A stretch of 64,000 bases of DNA from Mesostigma viride (Eukaryota > Streptophyta > Mesostigmatophyceae > Mesostigmatales > Mesostigmataceae): contig RPFO01000213.1 of the NCBI GenBank assembly GCA_009746045.1, positions 10,804,957 to 10,868,956 of the forward strand, given 5' to 3'. A program made the position numbers and the translations under genes. Below are positions 52,006 to 61,068 of the stretch, piece after piece. The stretch's first letter is position 1. Every line of letters begins with the position of its first letter. Below the pieces are notes generated by a model, which saw nothing but the letters and a program-made list of their open reading frames with translations, made no database searches and was not told the origin of the DNA.

Positions 52006-52542
52006 ATGTCGTTCGCGCGATTGCTGAAGACCGTTAGCTCCGGACTGATGCCGCGGGACCGCGAGACCGCGCCCGACCTGGCTACGTTGACGAACAGCGA
52101 GGTGAAGCCCTTCTCCTTTTACGGGCTGGTGTTCAAAGAGTGCAAGGTGTGCCAGGTGTGCGACGGGGACACGGTTAAAATAATCACGCTGAACCCCTGG
52201 ACACGCCAGCCTATGAAGGTGACCGTCCGGCTGCTGGGTATCGACACGGAAGAGCTGAAGCCGTTCCGCTACGTCCCGCAGAGGGACGCTATTATACAAC
52301 GCGCGAGACTGGCCAGAAAGAGACTGCTCCAGCTGACCACCAACGTCTCGTGGGACGACCACGACGAGGGGATGAGCCAGGCGGACATACAGGAGAGAGT
52401 GGACAAAAACACGAAGATCCTGGAGCTGCGCTGTCACTCCAACGACGCGTTCGGTCGCGTGCTGGGCTGGTTGGTGGACAAGGACACCAACCTGTGCATC
52501 AACGAGGTCATGCGAGCCGAGGGACACTGCAAGGCCCTCTAG
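52006..52542 (+). CDS. staphylococcal-nuclease-like (SNase) protein
   Basis: 178 codons, start MSFARLLKTVSSGLMPRD. It has VCDGDTVKII (metal-binding Asp), VRLLGIDTEELKPF (first catalytic Arg and general-base Glu) and DAFGRVLGWLVD (second catalytic Arg). It ends CINEVMRAEGHCKAL, as SNase cores do. All core residues are present, so calcium-dependent cleavage of DNA or RNA is likely. SNase-like genes occur in several nucleocytoplasmic large DNA viruses. A TATA-like agtataac lies just before the ATG. No signal peptide is evident. Confidence 0.85.
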   Translation: MSFARLLKTVSSGLMPRDRETAPDLATLTNSEVKPFSFYGLVFKECKVCQVCDGDTVKIITLNPWTRQPMKVTVRLLGIDTEELKPFRYVPQRDAIIQRARLARKRLLQLTTNVSWDDHDEGMSQADIQERVDKNTKILELRCHSNDAFGRVLGWLVDKDTNLCINEVMRAEGHCKAL

Positions 52543-52545
52543 CTG

Positions 52546-52580
52546 TACCAACAGCGCGGTAAAAGTATCTGTTGTTGGTA
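52546..52580. terminator. possible hairpin after the SNase-like gene
   Basis: TACCAACAG at 52,546-52,554 can pair with ctgttgttggta at 52,569-52,580 (imperfect). It lies four bases after the stop codon. Confidence 0.3.
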
Positions 52581-52595
52581 GTACCAGTACCGTCC

Positions 52596-54244
52596 ATGAG
52601 TACCAGACAACGCAGGGGCGGACACGGGGGCACAAAAACGTGCATCGTGACAGCCGACAACAAAATTATCAAATGCTTTCCCGCACCACCCCGAATGCCG
52701 CAACGGCAACGGTACCGCTCCACCACCATGGGCGTGGATGCCATCCCGGAGGACAGAGAGGTGCGCTACTACACGCGCGCACCCACGCGAAGTGCGCCCC
52801 TCGCGGGGGCGCCAAGTCCACCATCACGGACGTCCGCGTCCTCTTCCAAGAAGTCGTCTCTGCGAACATCCCCTTCCTATTCCGCGCCGTCATCGTCGTA
52901 TTCGACACCTTCATCACCCTACTCAGAACCGCCGTCCAAGGCGCCGACACGCCCCGCCACACCTAGCGGGTTACGGGATACGGTCAGGGAAGAACTAGAC
53001 AAACTGGCTTGGTCGAGGAAGAGCCGCCCCGAGAGTGCCCCCAAAAGTGCCACAGCCGGCCAAGAACCCCCTATTGACGTGGATCTATCGGGGTTTTTGT
53101 ACACGCAAAAGTCGTCTACGGGGATCTCGCAGCATGCCACCCCTCGGGGGGGGCGAGGGGGTTTGTTTTTAGTGGCGACACTCGTGGCATTACCGCGAAT
53201 GCCTTTGATCCTATATCATACACCAGTGAACGCCAGAAAATATCAAACGCGAAAGAAGCAAACAGGGCCGCAGATAGCGTCCGATATGACCAGATACAAG
53301 AAGGGGTGAAGGATGACGCCATTAAGATCTTCCGCAACGCGCAAAACTTTGCTTCTCAATCCCGCATCTCAAGTAGACCCCTGTCTCGTACGGGATACGT
53401 TTATGGTGACACAATCGACCAATACCCAAGGGGCACTACTGGTACAAAGCGCAAACGAAACAGAGACGGCGAGTCGGTGAGCAGTAGGAGTACTGTACAC
53501 GGGGGCAAAAAATCTCGCATGACCGAATGGCTATCGATTTCGGATTGGTCAGATGTCACAGACGAGCCTCCTGACTCAAACTTTAGATTCTCATCGCTTT
53601 CGACCCCCGCCCCAAGCAGACCTCTGTCTCGCACGAGTAGTGCCCCAAAAAGTTCCACAGCCAGCCAAGAACCCCCTATTGACGTGGTAAGGTCTGTCGA
53701 TGACGCGAGAGAGAGATGGCTGTTTAATAATGTCAACAGAGGCGCGAGGGAGCAGGCCGATGCCACGTTGTTGGCAACCATGCCCGGTGTGGACATGGAT
53801 GAAAACTCGGAATGGGGGTCAGATAGAGATTTAGATTGGTCAAATACACGGGACAATGATTACTTCCTCAGAGACGAGCAGTTCGAAGAATACATGAGAC
53901 TATTGGGTTTGAAAGACACCCCGGAAAATCGTGCAGATGTGGTGCAAGATTTCTTCCTTAGACATCAGATGGATCCAGAAAAGCCGCCGAACGGCTATGA
54001 ACTGACGCTTCAAGGCGAAATAGCCATACTCCAAGAGGATGAAAGGAGAAAATCACAAGCCGTTGAGCAGCACAGAGTTTGCCGTAAACAGCACTACACA
54101 ATTCCAAAGAGCTGTACGCTATCAAAAAATACACCGACACGCTGTCCACCAAAAGGGGTCCTATCAAACAGGGGCAAATCTACTCGAGGGTGGCCAGGTC
54201 GACGAGGGTCAGCACCCCGTCGGGGATGGTGGGGTGCCCGCTGA
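52596..54244 (+). CDS. Ser/Pro-rich acidic protein with repeated PPIDV modules, frame change at a G8 run
   Basis: Starts MSTRQRRGGHGGTKTC. After a basic N-terminus and a Ser/Pro-rich part, a module reads SAPKSATAGQEPPIDVDL. At 53,146-53,153 (gggggggg) the frame must step back one base. It then continues SGDTRGITANAFDPISYTSE, NAKEANRAADSVRYDQIQEG, then VKDDAIKIFRNAQNFASQ. A second module SAPKSSTASQEPPIDV and NVNRGAREQADATLLATMPG follow. The C-terminus (EEYMRLLGLKDTPENRADVV) is helical. The last residues overlap the end of the opposite-strand gene. It may be a virion or regulatory protein; no family is recognised. Confidence 0.55.
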
Positions 54245-55589
54245 TCCGCGCGCCACCGCCCAGCGGCTCGGTGACGGTCACGTAGAGGCGCGCCATCTCC
54301 AGGGACCAGCGGTGGCGGTCGCACGCCAGCACCAGCCTGGTCCACTTGCGCGCGAAGATCTGGGTCACCCGGAACTCCACCATGTCGTGCACGTACCCCG
54401 GGAGCCCACGGACAGCGTGCGGGCAGCACCTGGACACCCTGGCGAACTCGGTCGCGATCTCGACCATGAGCTGCTTGGTCAGCGTCAGGGAGGCGGTTCC
54501 GAGGCCGAGCGCCTTGATCGTTCGCACCCCCGTGGTGACCCGCTCGTAAACCTTGTCGATGATCTCCTTCTCCTGGCTGAGTTTGTCGTACCCGTCCGCC
54601 TTCCACCCCAGCTGCATCTCCATCACCGCCGAGTCCCGCATCTCGTCCCGCAACTTCGCGTCCGTCTCCTCCAGCTTCTCCGTCAGCCTCGCGATTTCGT
54701 CGCGGCTCTCGTCAAGCCGCCCCTTGACGGCGACCAGCTCGCTGGCCAGCTGCCCGGCGTGCTCCTGAACCTCCCTCTCGGTGATGTCGTTCAGGGCCTT
54801 CTCGATGTCCGCCACCTTCTGGGCGGTCTCTCTCTCGGCATGCTCCCGGAACCTCTGCAGCTCCTTGGTGGCGACCTCTCCCGCCCGCTGCAGCTCCAGG
54901 AGGCGCCTCTCCTCCTCCTCCTGGAGCTCCTGCTGCAGGCGCTCGACCATATCGCAACTCTCCTTCAGCTCCAGCCGCAGTACGGCGTTCTCCTCCGTCA
55001 GCTTGGATATCTCCTCCACGCGGTCGGAGATTTCGCTCACAAGCTCGTGGTTCTCCTTCACCATCTCGAGGTGCGCGCGGTTTATGGCGACCATGCTCGC
55101 GTTGTCCTGGGCCTGCTGCTGCTTGTACACGTCGATCTGGCGCCCGAAGTCCAGTTGCTGCTCCTTCAGCTCCTTTTCTTTCTCCTTCAGCTCCTCCTTG
55201 AGCCGGTCCGCGACTTCGTTGCGCTCGAACACTGGGGTGTGAGGGCTCACCCGGCTGGCCTGCTCCAGCTCCCGCAGGCCCTGGTCGGGAAGCTCCCATC
55301 CGTTGTTGTGGAAGTACTTGACTAGCAGGGGGAGCTCACTCGCCAGCTCGGGGTTGTTAAGGCACACGTGGTACGCCAGAATTGGGTGTAGCGAGTGGCC
55401 GCCCCGCCCGGCCTTCCACGATGGGTTTCTCAGACCGCGTTCCTGGAGCGCGGCATCCAGCGCCTCCCGGACATCCTTATGCCCCGGATAGTCCGTGAGG
55501 GCGTGGATGCATTTGTCGAGCCCCTTCCACCTTTCCATGGGGATGTATGCGTTGGGGTCGTTGATGTTTAACTGCTGCCGGTTCTGCAT
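54180..55589 (-). CDS. large coiled-coil protein, virus-like (unknown)
   Basis: Start MQNRQQLNINDPNAY at 55,589 is preferred; the longer frame to 55,811 runs into tandem repeats. Residues 15-110 form a globular part (MERWKGLDKCIHALTDYPGH; HPILAYHVCLNNPELASELP; KYFHNNGWELP). Residues 120-330 are dense coiled coil. A C-terminal domain follows (GVRTIKALGLGTASLTLTKQ; FARVSRCCPHAVRGLPGYVH; ARLYVTVTEPLGGGARISGH) and ends at 54,180. The N-terminal domain plus coiled coil recalls the 45,458-46,495 protein. High GC at third positions matches the neighbouring viral-like genes. Confidence 0.7.
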   Translation of the reverse strand: MQNRQQLNINDPNAYIPMERWKGLDKCIHALTDYPGHKDVREALDAALQERGLRNPSWKAGRGGHSLHPILAYHVCLNNPELASELPLLVKYFHNNGWELPDQGLRELEQASRVSPHTPVFERNEVADRLKEELKEKEKELKEQQLDFGRQIDVYKQQQAQDNASMVAINRAHLEMVKENHELVSEISDRVEEISKLTEENAVLRLELKESCDMVERLQQELQEEEERRLLELQRAGEVATKELQRFREHAERETAQKVADIEKALNDITEREVQEHAGQLASELVAVKGRLDESRDEIARLTEKLEETDAKLRDEMRDSAVMEMQLGWKADGYDKLSQEKEIIDKVYERVTTGVRTIKALGLGTASLTLTKQLMVEIATEFARVSRCCPHAVRGLPGYVHDMVEFRVTQIFARKWTRLVLACDRHRWSLEMARLYVTVTEPLGGGARISGHPTIPDGVLTLVDLATLE

Positions 55590-55639
55590 GTGCACAGGAT
55601 AATAAGCGCAGTCAGGTAAAGCAGCAAAGGGAAAATTGA

Positions 55640-56080
55640 AGTGAGCTGAAACGAAAGGGCCCAAGACAGTGGATCCAGCAGTCCTGCATTGTACAAAAAG
55701 CCTGTGAATGCCTGCACAGTTTCGGACAGGCGGCGGCAAACGGATGAAGCAGCCAGGAAAATATAAGGGGTGCTGAAAGGGTTCAAGAAAGTGGATCCAA
55801 CAGTCCTGCATTGTACAAAAAGCCTGTGAATGCCTGCACAGTTTCGGACAGGCGGCGGCAAACGGATGAAGCAGCCAGGAAAATATAGGGGGTGCTGAAA
55901 GGGTTCAAGAAAGTGGATCCACCAGTCCTGCATTGTACAAAAAGCCTTTGAATGCCTGCACAGTTTCGGACAGGCGGCGGCAAACGGATGAAGCAGCCAG
56001 GAAAATCTAGGGTAATGAAAGCTTTAAGGGCCCAAGAAAGTGCTACCAACCCTCCTGCATTGTACAAATAACTTCTGAAT
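55640..56080. repeat. 121-bp tandem repeats upstream of the coiled-coil gene
   Basis: The phrase ggatcc.(a/c)cagtcctgcattgtac recurs at about 55,674, 55,795 and 55,916, with a diverged fourth copy near 56,040. Each unit contains gcctgcacagtttcggacag and ggcggcggcaaacgga. Confidence 0.85.
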
Positions 56081-56547
56081 GCTTGCACATGCCGGATAAG
56101 CGGCGGCAAACGGAATGTGAAGCAACCAAAAACATGATTGCAATGAAAGTGCCCCTCCTGGCCTGGATAGAAAAACTAAAGAGGCCTGCATTGGCAGGAT
56201 CACAACAACTTTGCAAGGACAGCAAAAAGGCAGCACTCACCGCATTCCTGCCGGCGCTGCCCGATGAAGTCCCAAGAGTAGTAGCCATGACAATGGACAT
56301 CTGTGTCCAGGCAGAGAGATGGATTGGGTTGGTGGTGACAGTGTGAAGACTGGGTAAAGACTGTGAAGACTGGCTGTCCAGGGGAGGCTGTGTCTTGAAT
56401 GTCTGAAGTGTCTTGGGTGGCCACTTAACATATTCCAGCCGCTTGTGATCTTTGGCGCGCTTTTACCGCCGCTGGCGCCACATAACCGAGGGTGTCCCGC
56501 CCGATTACGCCGTTACGGCCGGGTGGCCGCCTCACCCCTCACTTGTG

Positions 56548-57085
56548 ACACCATTCTGACATCTGCCGGGTACCAAAGCGACACTCTTTTTCCGCCGCTG
56601 TCGTCATTCGACTGACGGTACGCCGTCCGATTTGGTCTCAAGGCAGGGTAGAAAAATAATAAATCGATTAAAAAATGATCAAATCTCAACTTGCAGATCC
56701 TGATGAAGATTTTGTAAACAAGTGCCAGATATTTGAGAGTTGCAGCAGGGAAGCAAAAGATTCAGGACTTTCGAATTTGGCCGGGCTGGCGCGCTTCCAG
56801 GGAATAACAGCCTGAATGACGAGGGCCCCACTCCTGACATCCGCCGGTTACCCGAAGCGACACCCTTATTCCGCCGCTTTCGTCGTTCGACTGACGGCAC
56901 GCCGTCAGATTTTGCGTTTAGGGCCGGGTAGCAAATCATATATGGCAGACACTCACAAAGATTTTGGCCAGATGTCAGTGGAAAAGTGTCAGATATTTGT
57001 GAGTTACATGAGGGGAGCTCACTTCGAACTTGGCCGGACTGGCGCGCTTCCCGGGAATAACAGCCGGGCTGACGGGGGCCACTTG
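56548..57085. repeat. two diverged tandem copies of about 270 bp
   Basis: Both copies run from ctgacatc(t/c)gccgg through ccgccg(ct)gtcgt, actgacgg.acgccgtc, gtgccagatatttga and ggactggcgcgcttcc to gggaataacagcc. No coding sequence is convincing. Confidence 0.75.
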
Positions 57086-57400
57086 GAATTCCGCCAGGTG
57101 CGCGGAATTTATTGGGACAAGCGGCCATCATCCGCAACTTCGCCGAGTCTGCGCTCTGAAAAACAAGAACAGCACAAGGGTTTGGCACAGGTAATGGGGC
57201 AATTGGAGGATGCATTTGGATTCTGCAGCCTGTAATAAGTCAGTGTGGCAGGCCTCCAAGGAGGAATCAGTCAAAGAATTCCCTGAATTGTTCAATCCTG
57301 CTTTCCCTGGATTTTTCACATGCATTGAGAGAGTTGTTTTATCCGTTTTCTGCCGCGTTTCCTCCTTGTGCATGGTGTCTCATGCTGATTCTTTTCCCAG

Positions 57401-57760
57401 ATGTCACCAGAGCTCCATACTCCTGAGGAAATTCATCAGCAGCAACCAGTGGGGGGGCAGTCCCTCCTGAACTCTGTGGATTGGAGCTTCCTGCTCTCCT
57501 CTTCTCCGCTGGACTCATCCCCCAGCTGGGGTGGCACCCAGGAGGATTGGGAGAATTTCACACCTCCCTTCATCCTGCAGTGGCTGGAAAGATACAAGCA
57601 GTCCGAGCAGGCCCGGCGTAAAGAGCCCGATACGCCCGGGAGCGCGGCCGAAAGCGAGCAACTGCGGCGAGAATTGGAGCAGGAGCTGATTTACCTTTTG
57701 TCAGAGCCAGAAGATTTCTTCTCTACAGAGACAGATGGGCAATGTGCAGGCAGTTTTTGA
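57401..57760 (+). CDS. small acidic protein, possibly the first part of a longer gene
   Basis: 119 codons, start MSPELHTPEEIHQQQ, just after a pyrimidine-rich ttttcccag acceptor-like sequence, so an upstream exon is possible. It is Ser/Glu-rich with EQLRRELEQELIYLLSEPE. It overlaps the next ORF by 26 bases in another frame. The two may be one gene broken by a shift, or two overlapping genes. Function unknown. Confidence 0.4.
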   Translation: MSPELHTPEEIHQQQPVGGQSLLNSVDWSFLLSSSPLDSSPSWGGTQEDWENFTPPFILQWLERYKQSEQARRKEPDTPGSAAESEQLRRELEQELIYLLSEPEDFFSTETDGQCAGSF

Positions 57761-58286
57761 TGAGACCAACCAGCTGAGTGGGGAGGACCAGCAGCTGCTG
57801 TGGGAATACTTGCTGGATGGGAGCATCGACATTTCCGACGCCTGCACGGCGAAGTTTGACAAATTTAAGACCATGCTGGATACAGAGTCCCCCACAGAGC
57901 CCTCTGTCATCCTCAGGAGGTACCACACCCTGTCCAGATACCTGATGGCAGAGGGGCTGTCTCCCCACCACCGCCAGGATATGTTAAAGGCCAGGGCCAG
58001 GGTGGCAAAACGCGTGCCGTCTTCCTTGGGGGTTGACATGGACAAGTTGTTTTTGCTGGAGGACGAGAAGGTGGTGAAGGCCGTCACCCTCGACAGGGAG
58101 CAGCGATTAGGCAGGGAGGCCGAGAAGGCCGCGGTGGCCTTTCGTGCCCAGAGGGCGCGAGAGTACGAGGAGAGGAAGAAGAGAGAGAAGGAGGCCGCCA
58201 AGAAGGCGGATAGGGAGGAGAGGGAGGCCAAGAGGCTCAAGAAACTGAACACCCACGATATCAGAAAGTTTTTTGACCGTACTTGA
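57735..58286 (+). CDS. charged helical protein (unknown), virus-like island
   Basis: 183 codons, start MGNVQAVFDETNQLS. A helical N-terminal half (LLWEYLLDGSIDISDACTAK; SVILRRYHTLSRYLMAEGLS) is followed by a Lys/Glu/Arg-rich helix (RAREYEERKKREKEAAKKAD) and ends HDIRKFFDRT. No known domain. Confidence 0.55.
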   Translation: MGNVQAVFDETNQLSGEDQQLLWEYLLDGSIDISDACTAKFDKFKTMLDTESPTEPSVILRRYHTLSRYLMAEGLSPHHRQDMLKARARVAKRVPSSLGVDMDKLFLLEDEKVVKAVTLDREQRLGREAEKAAVAFRAQRAREYEERKKREKEAAKKADREEREAKRLKKLNTHDIRKFFDRT

Positions 58287-58361
58287 TGGTTTTGTGGAAT
58301 CGTATTGATTTTGATGTGGCGACTCAGTTTAAAAAATTTCGTACTTATAATTAAAAATTTA

Positions 58362-58793
58362 ATGCGTTCCGGATTGAGTGTGCCATTGGTAGATGCGCAG
58401 GTTATGCACCGCGAACATCCGCGCACTTTTAAAGTGCCTTCGAGGGATAGGTTGTCTTCGATACGACCGGGGGATTTTGTCAAGATATCTAACACAAAAG
58501 AGCGTTTCTGGGTTCAAGTGACGCGCGTGTCTCGCCCACGTCTAGAGGGCACCGTCGACAACAACCTCGTATACACGCAACCTTATGATGCTGGTGACAC
58601 CATAGTGTTTCATGAGGCCAACGTGTATGAAATTCTAAAAGCTGAGAAAGCAACCAAGTTGGTGCAAGTTCTTAAACGTCACGCGCGACGGGTTCGCGGA
58701 GGCCATCCCAAAAACAGGAGGCCATCAAAATCCTTGTACACCAAAAACTTGACAACATGCTCGAACATCCAAAATAACGAAAGGTTTAAATAG
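58362..58793 (+). CDS. small beta-rich protein, DUF2314-like candidate
   Basis: Start MRSGLSVPLVDAQVMH (the upstream start at 58,305 is less likely). The core IRPGDFVKISNTKERFWVQV, then GTVDNNLVYTQPYDAGDTIV and FHEANVYEI, matches the GD-VK...ERFWV...G-V-N.......GD-I-F...I pattern of DUF2314-type proteins, which I recall from giant viruses and bacteria. The C-terminus is basic. Family assignment is tentative. Confidence 0.5.
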   Translation: MRSGLSVPLVDAQVMHREHPRTFKVPSRDRLSSIRPGDFVKISNTKERFWVQVTRVSRPRLEGTVDNNLVYTQPYDAGDTIVFHEANVYEILKAEKATKLVQVLKRHARRVRGGHPKNRRPSKSLYTKNLTTCSNIQNNERFK

Positions 58794-58889
58794 TTTCTAA
58801 AAACTCAAAGACACGAAGACGATGGAGACAAACACCATCAAAGAACTTGTTAACAGCTACCAAGACCGGTAGGCGCATCACTTTGCGCT

Positions 58890-58897
58890 TATATAAA
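58890..58897 (+). promoter_or_regulatory. TATATAAA box before the BRO-like gene
   Basis: TATATAAA lies 46-53 bases upstream of the preferred ATG at 58,943. The first in-frame alternatives upstream are non-ATG. Confidence 0.55.
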
Positions 58898-58942
58898 GGG
58901 ATAACATATCTCCACGAGTCAATAACAGCCGGTGACAAGTAC

Positions 58943-59851
58943 ATGACCATGGCGTTCCGGGCGGTTGTTATGTATCTGCGGCCCTCGCGCGACATGCCGG
59001 GGGAGGACCCCTTCGCAAACAAGATACGAGTGACGCCCGATGGCAAGATATCCGTCATCGATATCATCAAATCTGTTCTATTCATGACCGAAGACGGTGT
59101 CTTTAAAGATAAGGCGAATCAGATGGCGAGTAACGCGTTCGGACGCCTCGAGAAAGAGTACCCAGAGGTGTCATCTGGATGTAGACACTTCAAATTTCCC
59201 GGCGCCGGTCAGCGAGACACGCCTGTCATCGACCGACCAGGTGTCATCAAGATCGTCCAGCTGCTGCCCGGCAGACGGGCCGCTTCCTTTCGCGACATGC
59301 TTGCGACGTTGTTTGAGCGGTACCTGGACGCGGACCGGTCGCTGGCCGACGAAATATACGCCCGCGCGGATGCCAGGGACTCGCGGCTGAAGGACGACCA
59401 ACGCGTGAAGAGTTGTGAGTCCACCAAAAGCCACATGCAGGCCGTGAAGGAGAGTGGCGCCCCCTCGTTGGCTCGTAACCCGGCCAGGGTGTACGCGCAC
59501 ATTAACGAGGTCGAAAACTACACGGCCACCGGGATGCACACCCGCGAGATCCGCGAGCTGCATCAGATGAAGAGGGGCGACTCGACGCGCGACTACCTCA
59601 CCGAGAGCGTCTGCGCGGGCATCGACCTGATGAACATACTCAACAGGAACGCGATATCCAGGGGGGAGAACCCCTCCGCCAGCATCGACAACATAGGCAG
59701 GGAGCTGTTCCCGGTGTTTGAGCGCCTTAAGATGCACGAGGAAGCTAGCAAACCGCAGCCCAGGTCGTTTGCGCTGGCCAATAAGAACAAAAGAGAAGAC
59801 TACAAGAGGCTGATCGCCGAGACCCAGGCCAGGAAGCGCGTTTGCTCGTGA
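58943..59851 (+). CDS. BRO-N/KilA-like DNA-binding-type protein
   Basis: Start MTMAFRAVVMYLRPS; the second ATG at 58,949 has the better context accATGG. Residues about 15-130 contain KISVIDIIKSVLFMTEDGVF, CRHFKFPGAGQRDTPVIDRP, then GVIKIVQLLPGRRAASFRDM and LFERYLDADRSLADEI. This LLPG.RA...R......RYL..D.SL pattern is typical of a BRO/KilA-related domain in giant viruses and algae with viral inserts. The C-terminal half is charged and helical (EIRELHQMKRGDSTRDYLTE). It probably binds DNA or acts as a regulatory protein. AATAAA follows at 59,869. Confidence 0.65.
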   Translation: MTMAFRAVVMYLRPSRDMPGEDPFANKIRVTPDGKISVIDIIKSVLFMTEDGVFKDKANQMASNAFGRLEKEYPEVSSGCRHFKFPGAGQRDTPVIDRPGVIKIVQLLPGRRAASFRDMLATLFERYLDADRSLADEIYARADARDSRLKDDQRVKSCESTKSHMQAVKESGAPSLARNPARVYAHINEVENYTATGMHTREIRELHQMKRGDSTRDYLTESVCAGIDLMNILNRNAISRGENPSASIDNIGRELFPVFERLKMHEEASKPQPRSFALANKNKREDYKRLIAETQARKRVCS

Positions 59852-59868
59852 TGTCCGTTGCCTGAGTT

Positions 59869-59874
59869 AATAAA
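59869..59874 (+). terminator. AATAAA after the BRO-like gene
   Basis: AATAAA 18 bases after the stop codon, in the 60-bp gap before the convergent gene. Confidence 0.5.
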
Positions 59875-59914
59875 GCATTTGTGTTATTGAATGAAAATAC
59901 CCATTTATTGTTCT

Positions 59915-61008
59915 TCACCTGTACACAAAGGAAGTAGGCACCCCCTCCGCGTGCACAGTGAACTCTATCGGGCGCTGGTCGGTAAATATTATCAGGTTGT
60001 TGGCGGACGTGATGATCACGGGGCACCGCTTGTCCGGGTCGGCGTCATCCAAAAACTTTTGCTGATTGGGATCCGTCGCCTGCACCACCTTCGAGGAGGC
60101 CAGCACGCCGTTCAGCCCGGTGACGCCCCCGCCCGGGTTGTCCCAGGTCACCTTCCCGATGTCCATGAGGACGGGGCCGGACTGGGCGGGCGTTTTGTTC
60201 GGCACCACGACCACCCGGAAGGTGGTCCCGCTCCATTGCGGCAGGATGGCGGGGGGGAGGGCGAGAACAGGGGGTTGTTGAGGGCGTAAACGGGGTTGGA
60301 CAGGTGCTGGTGGTGCGCGATGGACAGCTCGAGTATGGCGGGGACGTGGGCCTGCACCACGAGGGGCAGCCACATGTACATCTGAACCACGTATTTGTTG
60401 TTCAGTGGGAATGCGGAGGGGACCAGGAGCAGGAGCTCGCGAGGGAAGTGCCCCCCCGCTCGGTAGGTGACGGTGAGCTTGCGCTGAGCCACACCGCTCG
60501 CGTCGAAGGTCCAGTCGCCGTAGTCCTGCGTCCCCGCGTTCGCGGCCATCTGTCTCACGGTCGCGCGCAGGCCGGCCAGGAGCGCCTCCTTCTCCGCGAG
60601 CCTCCACTCGTAGGAGGAGGGCAGTTGCGAGTCCTTCGCGAAGGGCGCCAGCTCTCCGGCGCGGTCGCTGAAGGTCCAGCTCTGGGTGCTGTCGAGCGGC
60701 AGGTCGTCGTCGCAGTACTCGGCTATCTTCATGTACGTGGGGCGGTAGTCCTCCCCGTCATAGTGCTTGGGCAGCTGCCTGTACTCGGGCGCGATGGAGC
60801 CCAGGGCCTCGTACGCCCCGGTGACGGGGTTGAGGATCTGGAACTCGAGGATGTTGTGGCCCATCTCGCTCACGGTGGACACGAACTTGAAGAACCGGCC
60901 CATCTCGAAGGGGTTGAGACGGGTGAGCATGTTGGAGTCGTTGAGCAGGATGCCCTTCTGGACGTACACGTTGTCGGCTCGCAGGGAGTCCTGCTTCTTA
61001 GAGGCCAT
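59915..61008 (-). CDS. beta-rich protein, candidate virion protein, frame change at a G7 run
   Basis: Start MASKKQDSLRADNVYVQK at 61,008, with a tatatg box about 5 bases upstream. Sequence features include NMLTRLNPFEMGRFFKFVST, NILEFQILNPVTGAYEALGS and LPLDSTQSWTFSDRAGELAP. Further on are KLTVTYRAGGHFPRELLLLV and PLNNKYVVQMYMWLPLVVQ. At 60,251-60,257 (ggggggg on the plus strand) the frame must move back one base. It then continues ILPQWSGTTFRVVVVPNKTP, SGPVLMDIGKVTWDNPGGG and VIITSANNLIIFTDQRPIEF to 59,915. The total is about 365 residues, alternating beta-like strands, no enzyme motif. A structural role is inference from composition and context. Confidence 0.55.
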
Positions 61009-61068
61009 GGGCGCATATACACTTCCATTCACATTAGAATCGGTATAGGATACCCGAGTCTATCCGCG

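Noticed and set aside
54039-55325. 428-codon plus-strand ORF opposite the coiled-coil gene
   Set aside because: Leu/His/Arg-rich shadow of a Glu/Lys-rich coiled coil in GC-rich DNA; the minus frame has a clear domain layout.
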